A DNA stretch of 64,000 nucleotides, from NCBI GenBank assembly GCA_029953675.1, contig JAMWBK010000007.1, forward strand, positions 1,240,001 through 1,304,000. Direction: 5' to 3'. The translations under genes and the position numbers were made by a program. Each line of letters begins with the position of its first letter. Positions within the stretch are counted from its first letter, which is position 1. The notes under the pieces were generated by a model. The model was given only the letters and a program-made list of their open reading frames with translations, made no database searches and had not been told where the DNA came from. Positions 21,218 through 31,465 of the stretch are shown here, in pieces. This stretch comes from Rhodosorus marinus. Lineage: Eukaryota; Rhodophyta; Stylonematophyceae; Stylonematales; Stylonemataceae.

Positions 21218-22428
21218 CTTTGTTCAAGCCCCATTGCAAACTGTACGGCAACAGAAACCTGCTCATGGAATGTCTCCAAAGCCCAACCCCGTCCCCCTCG
21301 CCCCCCAGGGAAATACGTTCTCCGAGATATGCCTTCATGCCATCTAGCTCACATTTGTGTGCTAATGTGCATTGCTTGCTGATGGGCTGATGAGATTGCG
21401 GCTTATGGATGGTGATGGTTGTTGGCTCCAATAGTTATCACCTTCAAGGGTACATTTGATGTTTACCTCGCAGAGAAACCCAGTACTGTTGTTAGTGAAG
21501 CTCGTGTGGTCGATTTCGAAGGGAAGTGACTTTTCTCGCCTCGCCAACTAGAGCAGCTACGGTCATGCTCGTGTCTTGTGGCTCACTTTCTTCTTTTTTT
21601 TGATTTTTGATTGTACGCTGTTATCTGAATATAGATTAAACTAATTCGTTCGGCGCTTACTTGACCAATTTTCCTAATGAGGTTGTTGCTCTCGTGACCA
21701 TGTAAGGAAAAACCCTAGCTGGTCCCAGGCCAAGTCGGGTCCAAGTAGACAAGCGACTTGGCTTGTCTACTTGGACGCCTTGTACATTATCGAATACTCC
21801 CACACAGGAACGGACTCAGGCTTAGTAGAGCACCATTGACAAAGATCCCATTGCAAGCCAAGAACCGTTCCATCTGGTCCATCATCCCCCTCAATGCGAT
21901 GCACAGCTTGAGGGCCTTGGGCCTGGGGTCCTGGGAAAGGGCAGGTTTTCAAGGCACCTTGATCTCAAGCTCATGGCCATGAGCATGCCCTAATGGAACA
22001 CTTCGATTTTGTCTTATCGTTGAACAATAAAGTGTTCCCTTTCTTCTCAATCCTTTCCGCGAGTGAGCAAACGAACTTGTTAGCTCGCGAGGCAGAAGAG
22101 TGTCTTCGCGACCATGCCAAACGTTGCGGACAAAATAATGCAATCCCAGGTCCAACGAGCGCAGCAGCAGGACAGCTGCTGCTACCAAAACGGAAATCTA
22201 GCGCTAGTTCAAACGATCTAGGTTGGAGGCTAAGATATATACTTATATGCCACGAAAACAAGCACCACATAAAGGAGATACTGAGGTTCGCGCACATAGA
22301 TACCCTATCATTGCATGCCAGTACTCGTTAAACGTGCACTGTTCAAACCCTAAACTTCTTCTCAGTCCTGAACAAAGTCCACCAAATAGCCAGCCAACAT
22401 AAACGCTAAAACCATACAAATTGTTTCC
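21218..22428. other. Boundary region between gene-dense and repeat-rich halves
   Basis: The first 330 bp may hold 5' exons of the preceding gene. The rest has no convincing gene. The plus frame at 21993-22331 is open but unlike a protein. A 36-bp inverted repeat at 21740-21775 is listed separately. Confidence 0.35.
21740..21775. repeat. Inverted repeat, 14-bp arms
   Basis: Arms 21740-21753 (TCCAAGTAGACAAG) and 21762-21775 are exact reverse complements with an 8-nt loop. The loop plus flanks contain a second smaller inverted pair (CCAAGTCG/CGACTTGG). Confidence 0.9.
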
Positions 22429-23340
22429 GTGAGTGGGACTTCAAAATCAGTTTCATTTCCAGAGCTCAATCAAGCGCGTCTTCGCTGCTGCACTGGAGCC
22501 GGGGCCGGTACCTGGCTCCGCAACTTCCCTAACGAGAGCTCCGCAACTTCCCTAAGAAGAGCACAGACTTACTTCATATCAGCCCTCGCCAATTTGCTTG
22601 GGAATGCACTGCTGTCTGCACGAACAAATTAGTACACGTACTCCACTTGCCACCCGGGTAACTCCCGGTGTATCCGACTCTTCCACCAAACCGGATGTTC
22701 AGAGTAAGATCTCGCAGGGATCGGACGTAAAGCTCCGAAACGAAGATCAAGCCGCCATGTTAATGCAAAAGAGGAGCAGATGAGGGACGCGCTTCGCCCA
22801 GTATCATAAGAGAGGAAACTTCGGACGTTATTAGCCCGGTAAAAGTACCTTTAGAGCTGCAGGGAAATCTTGGAATCTACACCCAGGAGACCCTCTGCAT
22901 TTCGGTACATTGCTGGCGATTGGGTGCCAGCACGGGTGTCAAACTGGGACATCGTGTGTTAGGTTACCACTGCCAGCCTGTATCCACCGTCGCGCTTTCT
23001 GGAATCATACTTGGGTTATACACAGCTTCCTATCGGCACGCAGATCGACCGCATCCTTGATGGGTACTTCCGTACTGTCTGGAATGCCCTTCAGGCTCAC
23101 GCGGCACAGTCACGGCAGCTGCTACACCACACAGAGGTCCTGACACTGCGACACAACCTACCCGCTGGCGCCGCAACCAGGCCGCCGCAAACAAGCCTTC
23201 AAGCTCGCTCAACAGGGTCGCCTCTCTGATGCTGCACATTTCCTCAAGGCCTCTGTACTGGCCAAACAAAACGCTGCCACCTGGGACCAGCTCGAAGGCC
23301 TCTTAAACCGGACCCGACAGACATGCATCTCTCTGAAGAT
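22429..23340 (+). pseudogene. Remains of a third non-LTR retrotransposon, with a hAT-like piece
   Basis: Two fragments recall protist non-LTR reverse transcriptases. At 22450-22560, ARLRCCTGAGAGTWL resembles the region after the RT domain. At about 23180-23330, RKQAFKLAQQGRLSDAAHFL resembles the helical linker before RT. They are in the reverse of their normal order, so two decayed copies or a rearrangement are likely. Between them, 22690-22805 resembles 60728-60820 (DVKLRNEDQAA versus DVNVGNENQAG and ALRPVS in both), which belongs to a hAT-type relic. Frames are broken throughout. The two families described below have the same linker position but different sequence. Confidence 0.45.
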
Positions 23341-23485
23341 TCTTTGAAGATCTACATCAAGCCCTTCAGCACGCGCTCCTTTCACTGGACCGCGTTAGAC
23401 TCCGGGGGAGATGGCTGGCCAGCGAAGCTGCTGGCAAGAGTCTGCTCGCCAAATTGACCCTTTTGCCGAAAGACAAGTGTCCTGG

Positions 23486-24935
23486 GCAATATGAGTGGCC
23501 AATAGGCGATGCCAGCGCGTCGGTCGGACATTTAGTGGGTGGGCAATGAAATTTTAATGACTTACTTCCCTTTTTTTTGTGGGTAACAAGAAAATAACTG
23601 TTTTCAGAGGTACTGGGGGTTTTCTAATTTTCAGAATCGCGCTTTGAGGGGAGCGCGGCAGACCATGAAAAACACTGAGACGAGATTGGGCGATTAGAAA
23701 ACTGTGGGAAAGTAGTTCTGCGAAGGTGGTGAAACAGAGGACAAGGTTCCACAGGGTATGAGTAGTAGGGTTGTGTCAAGTGGTTCGGGTTTTTGCCAAG
23801 TGGGTCGGGTTTTTCGCTGTTTACGACCCACCCACCCCCTTAAACCCCCCTGTTTTCGCGGGTTTAACCACTTCTAAAGCTCGAAAAACCCGACCCACTT
23901 GGCACAACCCTATGAGTAGAGCTACTTGAGCTCGACTCGGGCTTGGGAATATTCCCCAGATTGCAGATGATTAAGTTTCTTATAGGAAGTGGGGTCATCG
24001 TTCTTTTCGCAAGTGCATTGGTGGGCAGAGGGCTACAGTCTACTATTTGAACTCGTCCATGCTAGCAGTAGGGGGGGGTTTGTACAGGAAATGAAACGCC
24101 CACCTCGGGCCAGGGAATGAATATAGATGGGCAATATATCGCATTTGCCCCCGCTCGGTAGGATATAAAAATTTCCTTCGAACCGCGAGGCGGAATTACT
24201 CGCTTACTGCCCACCCCCTCAAAAAAAAATAATCCGGCCGTTCAAGCGTCGCTTCGAAAAGCGGAAAGCGCGAGGGAGCAGACATAACTGACTTGGTCCG
24301 CCGATGATTAAGAAAGCAAAGCAAGCAGAAGAGCTCGACATTAAGCTCGCGAGGATTATGTCGTTACAAAACCTACCATTTTGGCTGGTTGAAGACCCAG
24401 AGGTGCGAAGGTAGGTTTGAGAACTCGTACTCGGGCTAGTCGTGTCCAGTATTCTGTCCAACAGGCGCTGAGTTTCACAGTGGCTTTTCCAGCTTCTTTA
24501 AGATCTTAGGATATCAGCTACCCAAAAGGAGAGATATCCCGGAGGGACTGAGCTCAAGTAGCTCTTCTATCCGTACCATGTGGATCCTGTCCTGTTCGAA
24601 ATAGAGCTGGAACCCTCAGGTCTAGGACTCTAAGCGGAGGGAGGTGCTAAGGCTTTGTAGAAGCTTCTATAGATGCTTCACCACCTCCGCAGAACTGCTT
24701 CTCCATCCTGTCAACGGACCGTTTTGCAATCCCCCAAGCTTCCCTCACTGTTGTTCGTGGTCTGCGTCGCTCCCCCTCAAAGTGCGATTCTGAAAATCAA
24801 AAACCACCCTTACCCCTGAAAACAGGTTTATTTTCCGGTCACCCACCAAAAACCCGGGATCGTCATTAAAATTTCATTGCGCCAAATGTTCTACGGTCGC
24901 ACTGGAATCGCCTATTGCTCACATATTGCTGGGCT
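23486..24935. mobile_element. Non-autonomous DNA element with long terminal inverted repeats
   Basis: About 165 bp at the left (23486-23655) is repeated in inverted, diverged form at the right (24768-24935). Matching landmarks from the outside inward are CAATATG, CAATAGGCGAT, ACATTT, CAATGAAATTTTAATGAC, CTGAAAACAG and CTCAAAG near the inner ends. The interior has no transposase reading frame and has itself received a hAT-type insertion at 23766. Family unknown; ends and target duplication could not be fixed by eye. Confidence 0.55.
23766..23910. mobile_element. hAT-type MITE with target duplication
   Basis: The left end starts TAGGGTTGTG and the right end finishes CACAACCC(TA). The right end read inward gives GGGTTGTGCCAAGTGGGTCG and continues into a T-run, present also on the left after a 20-nt partial duplication of the same motif. 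The sequence ATGAGTAG flanks both sides (23758-23765, and again from 23912), a 7-8 bp target duplication as expected for hAT elements. About 145 bp, no coding capacity. Confidence 0.75.
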
Positions 24936-24938
24936 CCT

Positions 24939-25018
24939 ATTAAACCCCCCTGTTTTCGCGGGTTTACCCACTTCTGGGTCGTGAACAACCAAAACCCCAA
25001 CCCACGTGACACAACCCA
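24939..25018. mobile_element. Diverged partial copy of the same MITE
   Basis: Shares the block AAACCCCCCTGTTTTCGCGG with 23841-23865 and ends in GACACAACCC like the element at 23766-23910. The left end is missing. It lies directly outside the right inverted repeat of the larger element. Confidence 0.6.
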
Positions 25019-25609
25019 ACTAGCAGCACGGGTGTCAAGGAAAGCAATTGCCCACTCCTCAAAAACATGTTGCACCGAATCCCCTATGCAATGTGTTGAA
25101 ACGGTCACACGATCAACGGTGACCATCCGCTCTCAGCAGGTAGAAGGACAATCCTCACATCGTCCTACATATGGTAGCACCGGTGTGTGGATAGTTTACG
25201 GTAGGATAACCGGATGGTCAAACTTTTGAAGTAGTTTGAACCGTACTCTTGTACGGTATCGATCATTTCCACGGTACAGTAGATTACTTAAGTAGTGGGA
25301 GGTATCGACCCCAATGGTCAGGGAACCAATAAAGAAACCATCGAAGATTGGCTGACGGGACTTTGATCAAGGTAGGGAAACCCCGAAAAACGCAACACCT
25401 TGGAAAACAATGCCTGCCTTGAGCAGGACCGGTTTTGAATTTGTGGCAATGGGGGGCGGGCAGTAAACCGGTAATTCCACCCCTCGGTAGAATAAAACCC
25501 CAGAATAACGTGGAATTCGAGCTCCTGGTTCCAAGACCTTTTTTCTACCTACTGCCCAAGGCTTTCGTGCTTCGGCTATAGCTCTATTTTTGGTCCTTGA
25601 AAATGCTTT
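25019..25609. other. Repeat-rich spacer with ends of another element
   Basis: GGGCAGTAA...GGTAATTCC at 25453-25485 is matched in inverted form at 24160-24215, so these may be the ends of a further DNA element overlapping the long-TIR one. No gene seen. Confidence 0.35.
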
Positions 25610-25825
25610 GATTTATGGCTTCCGTTGGTTCTCGTTGAAGTCCGGGAGGTGTTCTGCGAACGCCCAGACCGCCTCTCCTCGTTGTTTACCCGATTAGGTT
25701 TCCTGCTGTGACGTATGACCTTAGTGTCTGGATGTTGGAGGCGCGCGATCTTCGCTAGTCCTTTTTTTTCCCCTCGGGGCCCTTTCTTTCAGTCTCCAAA
25801 TAAACAAAATCATTCAGTACGAGCA
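25610..25825 (+). mobile_element. RLE-B 3' end, diverged
   Basis: Matches the last coding segment and 3' UTR of the B family at 60460-60660 (GTTGGTTCTCG, GATGTTGGAGGCGCG, CCCCTCGGG). Ends in the ATTC-type tail. Truncated at its 5' side and frame broken. Confidence 0.75.
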
Positions 25826-26036
25826 GCATATAGTATGTCAACCCACGGCCATCCGTCCGAGTTCCAATTTCTAAGTCGGGCATCGATTCCGTCCACTTCA
25901 GAATATACTGAAACATTTAACAAAAATATGTGCAAAGTTTATGGCGAATAGAGGAGAGTTGGTGCTCAGATCTACCATCCATATTCGCTTAGGAATTAGA
26001 AATCTTTATTATTGGTGGTTATACATAGCAAGGCAG

Positions 26037-26045
26037 TATAAAAAA
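26037..26045 (+). promoter_or_regulatory. TATA-like element
   Basis: TATAAAAAA about 395 bp upstream of the secreted-protein start at 26439. The distance would imply a long 5' UTR or a spliced leader; other secreted-protein genes here have closer TATA elements. Confidence 0.3.
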
Positions 26046-26438
26046 GGAGCGTCCTTAGAAAAACTTACATATCCGATTTAATCTTTCTCATTATCCAACA
26101 AATCGCTATTTGTTTGTTTGTCAGTTTGCTGAGCTGACCAAGTTGGCCAGGCCAGTGGATGCATGGTATCCTGTTTAGAGTTTTTTCAAGGAACAAATCC
26201 AGTTTATTGGTTAGTCTTGGTGAAGGCCACTAGTGTCAGACTATACCCGTACTTCCCACGGCCAAGGATATCTAAATTTTCTGGGGGATATTTTGGGTGA
26301 CTGGGTAATACCCATTTACTTAAACAAGATAAACGCAGCTGGACGAAGCGAAGAGATGACGGGAGAAAGGGGGAACAAGCAGACAAGGAGATCCAGAATT
26401 GGAAGGGTTGGAAAAGGGAATACCACTGGCTAGCCAGC

Positions 26439-27608
26439 ATGAAGATCTTGTGCACAACGACGTTGTTTCTCGCTGTTGGTTTCTTGGTTTCAATTGCAGC
26501 GGCCAATTACCCGGGTTGCGACCCGAAGGGTGAGTATCCTTACTTTCAAAGGAGGACTAATTATTTGACCACTGGTGGGGGTACCACTGGCGGGGGATAC
26601 CAACCGCCGGGTTATGTCCTGTATGTTGCAACGATATACACCAGAACAGGTGTGAATACGAACGGGATACCAAGTTTCCAAGTGGAGGTAAAAAACTACG
26701 GTCCACTTATCAATATGACGAGAGTAAGACTTGGAGTCTGGACCGACTGCAACGAAGGAAGCGTTCCCAATGGAGGAAACAAGTTTCAGATCATCTTAGA
26801 CGCGGATGATATCGATCAGGATAACCTAGTCTTCGAGATTCCGGTTACCGAGATGCCGATCCCCAACTGCCTTTCTCTTGACTCCATCTGCATGGTCGGT
26901 GCGTTCAGGGGATTCGTCCAAGAAGATTTCGGTGCCGAAGAAAGGGAGACGAACCTGAGGATTTCCACAAAGCAATATACCGGTAGCCAATGCCCAGACT
27001 CGACGCCTAAGGGACCCAACGGGATAACCCAGTGCCCAGTTGGGGTTATATGGGTCGACGGCACCCCGTCACCGTCGCCGACTCCTTCTCCCTTCTACAA
27101 CTGCGAGAAGGATATTGAGGCGACCGGACTTGAGCCAACGTTCACTTGCGAAAACAAAGCAAACTGCATCTCTACCTTCAGTTTGCTAGATATCGATACA
27201 AAAACCAATGTTGCAACCGCGACTTACAGCACTTCATCTGTGAACGATGAGCGCTGCTTCCACCTCGCTATAAAGTTCACCTCAGCCGGACATGGGCATA
27301 CCATTACTGGCATGTACTTGGGCCTGTGGGGAGCGGACCAGGATCTGGAGACCATCTGGGATAACAACCAAGAGTTCCAGATCTCAACTTCAGTAGCTCC
27401 CGACACCCCCTTGGAGTGGGATATCTGCCCTTCCATGTTGACCGATATGCCAAACTGTACCTCCATCGAGGATATGCTGTTCCTGAGCACGATAGTTGCC
27501 GCAGATGAGAGCGGTAACGGGTATTTCTTGGTTCCTGATGAGGGGCAATGTCCCGATCTGGTGGTGATACCATTCAACGGATGCCCAGTCAACACGGAGT
27601 GGAACTAA
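26439..27608 (+). CDS. Secreted two-domain Cys-rich protein with Pro/Ser linker
   Basis: A single intronless frame of 389 aa. Residues 1-22 (MKILCTTTLFLAVGFLVSIA) are a signal peptide. Two domains of about 150 residues share a layout. Each has a Cys near the start and a segment VRLGVWTDC or MYLGLWGAD, then a loop with an acidic stretch. PNCLSLDSICMVG or PNCTSIEDMLFLS follows, and each domain ends QCP near its close. The halves are joined by a proline linker (TPSPSPTPSPF), typical of extracellular matrix proteins of algae. A Gly/Thr stretch (TTGGGTTGGG) follows the N-terminal domain start. Potential N-glycosylation sites (NMT, NCT) are present. There is no membrane anchor. No family recognised with certainty; internal duplication is inferred from matching landmarks. 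It sits alone among repeats. Confidence 0.82.
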   Translation: MKILCTTTLFLAVGFLVSIAAANYPGCDPKGEYPYFQRRTNYLTTGGGTTGGGYQPPGYVLYVATIYTRTGVNTNGIPSFQVEVKNYGPLINMTRVRLGVWTDCNEGSVPNGGNKFQIILDADDIDQDNLVFEIPVTEMPIPNCLSLDSICMVGAFRGFVQEDFGAEERETNLRISTKQYTGSQCPDSTPKGPNGITQCPVGVIWVDGTPSPSPTPSPFYNCEKDIEATGLEPTFTCENKANCISTFSLLDIDTKTNVATATYSTSSVNDERCFHLAIKFTSAGHGHTITGMYLGLWGADQDLETIWDNNQEFQISTSVAPDTPLEWDICPSMLTDMPNCTSIEDMLFLSTIVAADESGNGYFLVPDEGQCPDLVVIPFNGCPVNTEWN

Positions 27609-28089
27609 CTGATTCGCAAAGAGCGCCCTGGATTGAAGATGGAGTCGTCGTATTATCCTCGGGCAACCCCACTAGCGCCCTGGAATCCCTCGCACAGCTG
27701 ATCTGTTACGTGAACTGTGATTCCATTTTCATGAGCCACTGAACCCGCAAGCATCGATCTAAAGTACTAAACTAGCAGACTGCCATGACGGCTTTGACGA
27801 TTTGTACCCGGGTTTATCCATCAAATCCAGGTTCAGGGGTGGTAAACTTTACAGTACTACAGCAGTGTACCATGTCAGAATATTTGATAAAACTCAGAAC
27901 TGAGATGGTTAAATAACCAACAGGAATCAAACCCACCCCATGCGTAGCTCCATGATTCACCGTTTAATCAGAGATAGCCACCCTGGAGTCGGAAAACTTT
28001 CTCCGGGTACGCGACTGCGAGCTGTTCGGAACACGGAAAAAGATCAATACGAGCGCGGGATCATAGGTCTGACTCAATATTGAAAGTTG
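27609..28089. other. Spacer, nothing recognised
   Basis: 3' flank of the secreted-protein gene up to the start of a retrotransposon fragment. No gene seen. Confidence 0.4.
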
Positions 28090-29370
28090 TGGTTTTATTA
28101 GCATAGTCTGAAGCGCTTGCGCAGGGCGGGAATGGCTCTGATGGCGATAACCCCGACTAGGCTGCTGCAAGAATATCGCCAGAGAGCGAAACTTAAAACG
28201 GCGTAGGAGTCCCAAGTATTCGAAGCATTTGCGCATGCATTCCATGCTGGAATTTTCCAGATTCCCAAAGCCTTCCACAATGAAAGGCTGGAACTTGTGA
28301 GAACGGCCGTCTGCCCAGGGGAAACATGGCATGCTCTCAGCATACCGTCGTTGCTTCCGGCGGCGAAGGATAGAAGCTGCTGCCCGAGAACGGAGAGCGG
28401 CAGAGAGAAGATAGGTAGTTTACGCAGGCCATGTGCAGCGAGGTCCACATATGCTGCGCATCTAACAGCGGGGTCCGATACCAGGAGATCTGCGACGCAA
28501 CGGGATGTTGTGGTGGCCGAAGTTGATCGGGGCAGCTCCGATTCAACCTCAACCGTGGGGCCAGCCCTGTTCAAAACGTTTGCTCAGGATGTACTTCAGC
28601 CTGGTGTGACGTTTCGTACGATGACCTTTCAAGACTCCACACGAGCCCAGAAATTGGTATCCACGACCGTCAATACGACTCTCACAGCTTTCGCAGAAGG
28701 AAGGGCGACTAGAATGCCAAGGGGCCTCTGGAAAATCAAAGTAGATTCTTGCGGCAGTCCGGAACTGGAAGGGGTCCAGACGTTGGACCCCTTCCAGTGA
28801 CGAGGGAAGAGTGATTAAGAACTGGTGAGATAGATGACGTCCCATGCCGCGTAGACGAGCCGTTGTTGTGGGCGGCGTGAGTAGAGAGTTGAGCAAGATG
28901 GCGTGAGCGGCACTGTGTTGGCCCACGGTGAGCACCACGTTCTGCTCATTACCCGGTAATCTGCCGCGAGTGTCTGGGGACTGCGTTTCCCCTCGGCACT
29001 CGGTCGACGGTAGATTCCACGACGGCCTCATTGCGTCCTCATAATATCTCCCTCCAGGGACTAAACTTCGATCGATTCTCGTCCGGCACGGCGTTGCATC
29101 TACTGAAAGCCTCTTCAGGCCATCATCTATACTCAGTATCGGAGTGGAAGAGTGATGGAGCGGTGATCTGAGCCCAAGTCAAGCGGCAGGCACTGCGTAG
29201 CCGAAAGCTCACCAGGGTGCGAAATGCGATGGCCCATGAGGCTACCGCCACAGACGAGCATAAAAGACGTCGGAGACCGACGATTTTATGCTCAAGTACA
29301 AGGGGAGAGCCAGCTGGGCCCGAATTAAGTCCCGATCAGGTGCCGATTTCAAAGTAAGGGGTTACGTTAG
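28090..29370 (-). mobile_element. RLE-A fragment, diverged, 5'-truncated
   Basis: Minus-strand copy of the 3' third of family A. It ends at about 28095 with the tail element TTATTAGCATAGTCTGAAGC (reverse strand). Readings include the post-RT region, the CCHC-type ESCESRIDGRGYQFLGSC and the endonuclease signature VADLLVSD...AAYVDLA. Frameshifts and stops break it. It is more diverged from the copy at 54-58 kb than that copy is from 37-42 kb. Two fold-back inverted repeats lie inside it (28765-28797 and 29257-29294). Confidence 0.85.
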
Positions 29371-29743
29371 TCTCGGCTACTACGGCAGACTAGTTGGAAA
29401 AGCAGAGCACGAGAAGAGGCAACACTATGCTGAGGTGTTGGCTGCTGCTCGCCGAGATGTGATCTTGGTGCCTTTCGTGCTGGAAACGTACGGAAGCCTG
29501 GTTAAGGCGGGGGTAGAGTTCCTCCAGGCAGCGACTACGCATCGTGTTTGCTCTGAGAGAGGCGTACAAGAGAAAGGAAATCCAAAGGGTGATGTTCATC
29601 AGATCAGATCAAAAGCCGGCAGGCTGTCTGCCGAAAGAAATGAGACGGCAGTCATGGATCGATACTTGGAGACAGGTGAATTGCCAGTCTCGGCTGACGA
29701 GTTCATTGACGGTGTGGCGTCAAAGAAAAACGGGGGAATGTGA
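29371..29743 (+). pseudogene. C-terminal fragment of another retrotransposon endonuclease
   Basis: The plus-strand reading GKAEHEKRQHYAEVL followed by VPFVLETYGS resembles the region after the catalytic core in many protist RT-endonuclease proteins (A-E-x-x-K-x-x-x-Y ... F-P-F-x-x-E-T-x-G). The frame continues to a stop at 29743. Directly joined to the A fragment on its left. It belongs to neither A nor B. Confidence 0.5.
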
Positions 29744-30344
29744 GGATCCACGAGAACACAATAACGACAATGGTAGCAACGATACTATCAAGCCCTATGG
29801 AATCAATCACTATGGATGGTACATTTAGATCTGCCGATGCTAGAATCCCCGTGTTCCCCGCAGAGAGTGTCAGAGATATTAGTGAACTGAAGGGCTTGTA
29901 GAGTTCACGGGGAAGCGGAAGCGGAGAAGAGGCAGAATAAAAGGGAACAGAATAAAAGAACATAGTTTCTTTCGGTTTGGGTAGTAAGATAGTGGGTTTC
30001 ATGCCCGCGACCTGTGTCGATGGAGACCTTTTTAGAGTGGTTATCTCCCGCTCTAAGTCGAATACCGTGGTCAGGGGGTTTCTAAAGAGATTTTGATTTA
30101 GAGTTCCCTCTTTGATCCACCTCTTTGTTCCCCCCCAGGTGCCGTTTAGTTACTTCCCCAACCAATACGTATTTCGTTTTTTTTATGTAGATTTTTCAAT
30201 AGGTGCTCCAATGAACTATATTCCAATAAAAAGAAGGAAAAAGAACTTTTTCGATCCCCAGCTCCGAGTTTGACCAACCCCTTGGAGTTTAAGTAATTCA
30301 ATAATTTGAATTACGTATGTAAACTCTGAAGGATTTGCTCTTCT
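29744..30344. other. Spacer, nothing recognised
   Basis: AT-rich DNA before the first of several B-family 3' ends. No gene seen. Confidence 0.4.
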
Positions 30345-30680
30345 TATGCTATCGCCGTGGCTCTGCCGCCGCCAGCATGAGACGCCGCAAAGAGATCAAA
30401 TACGCAGGGGCTTTGTCTTCCCCTGGTGTTCGTGCTTCGGCACTAGCACATCGCTTGGTACCCCTGATCATTGAGTGCTTTGGGTTCATGGACTCTGTTG
30501 GTTCTCGCTGGCTTCGGGAGTTGTTCCGTGAACGACTCCCGACCGTCTTCAATCGTTGTTTACCCGCTTAAGTTTCCTGCTGTGGCGCATGAATGCCGCT
30601 TTGATGTTGGAGGCGCGAGTACTTCGCCGCGCTTAGTCTTTTTTTCCCCTCGGGGTTTTTTTTTCAGCCTCCGATTAAAC
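30345..30680 (+). mobile_element. RLE-B 3' end, little diverged
   Basis: Nearly identical to 60335-60660 (endonuclease C terminus, stop, 3' UTR, ATTCGTTCG tail) except for a small change near GAACGAC that shifts frame. 5'-truncated. Confidence 0.9.
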
Positions 30681-30689
30681 CATTCGTTC

Positions 30690-30905
30690 GTCTTATGCTT
30701 TTGGGTTCATGGACTCTGTTGGTTCTCGCTGGCTTCGGGAGTTGTTCCGCGAACGCCCTGACCGTCTTCAATCGTTGTTTACCCGCTTAAGTTTCCTGAT
30801 GTGGCGCATGAATGCCGCTTTGATGTTGGAGGCGCGAGTTCTTCGCCGCACTTAGTCTTTTTTTCCCCTCGGGGTTTTTTTTTTCAGCCTCCGATTAAAC
30901 CATTC
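30690..30905 (+). mobile_element. Second RLE-B 3' end, head-to-tail
   Basis: Begins within GGGTTCATGGACTCTG directly after the tail of the preceding copy and ends in the same 3' UTR. Reads as the last 60 codons of the B protein. Confidence 0.9.
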
Positions 30906-31032
30906 GTTTCTTATGCTTCTTGCTTCGGCTTTTGGGCTCGACTTTTCAAGCTCGGGTTCTACAATGATGACAAAAGGCATTCTACACGAAAACGTAGAAG
31001 AATGACCTTCAATAGATTTCAGCCCATAGAGG

Positions 31033-31215
31033 AAACTGAATGAATGGTTTAATCGGAGGCTGAAAAAAAAAAAAAACCCCGAGGGGAAAAAAAGACTAAG
31101 CGCGGCGAAGTACTCGCGCCTCCAACATCAAAGCGGCATTCATGCGCCACAGCAGGAAACTTAAGCGGGTAAACAACGATTGAAGACGGTCAGGGCGTTC
31201 GCGGAACAACTCCCG
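31033..31215 (-). mobile_element. RLE-B 3' end, opposite strand
   Basis: Reverse complement of the B 3' end, with tail (ATTC)2 at 31035-31045, poly-pyrimidine 3' UTR and coding end to the CGCGAACG region. Together with 30690-30905 it forms an inverted pair with about 130 bp between. Confidence 0.9.
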
Positions 31216-31374
31216 AAACAGAGGAAACTAGGGCAACCAGAAAAATCATGAATTCAATTTTTTTGGCTGTCATGAATGAACTTGTCGAACAAGCAACTCA
31301 TTAGTTCAGCCCGGAAATGATTGGGGATTCTACCATTTCTGAGCCGGTGTGGCAAATTTAAACGTCCACTTAAC

Positions 31375-31465
31375 TCGTTTAATTGGAGACTGAAAACATA
31401 AAAAGGATATTGGGAAAAAATAGACTTCAGAAGCCCGAAGATCACGCGCCTCTAACGTTGAATCC
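31375..31465 (-). mobile_element. RLE-B 3' UTR relic
   Basis: GTTTAATTGGAGACTGAAA and CGCGCCTCTAACGTTGAA match the B 3' end on the minus strand, heavily diverged. Confidence 0.6.

Noticed and set aside
21993-22331. 112-codon plus frame
   Set aside because: Composition is not protein-like, it contains AATAAA near the start, and no family is recognised.
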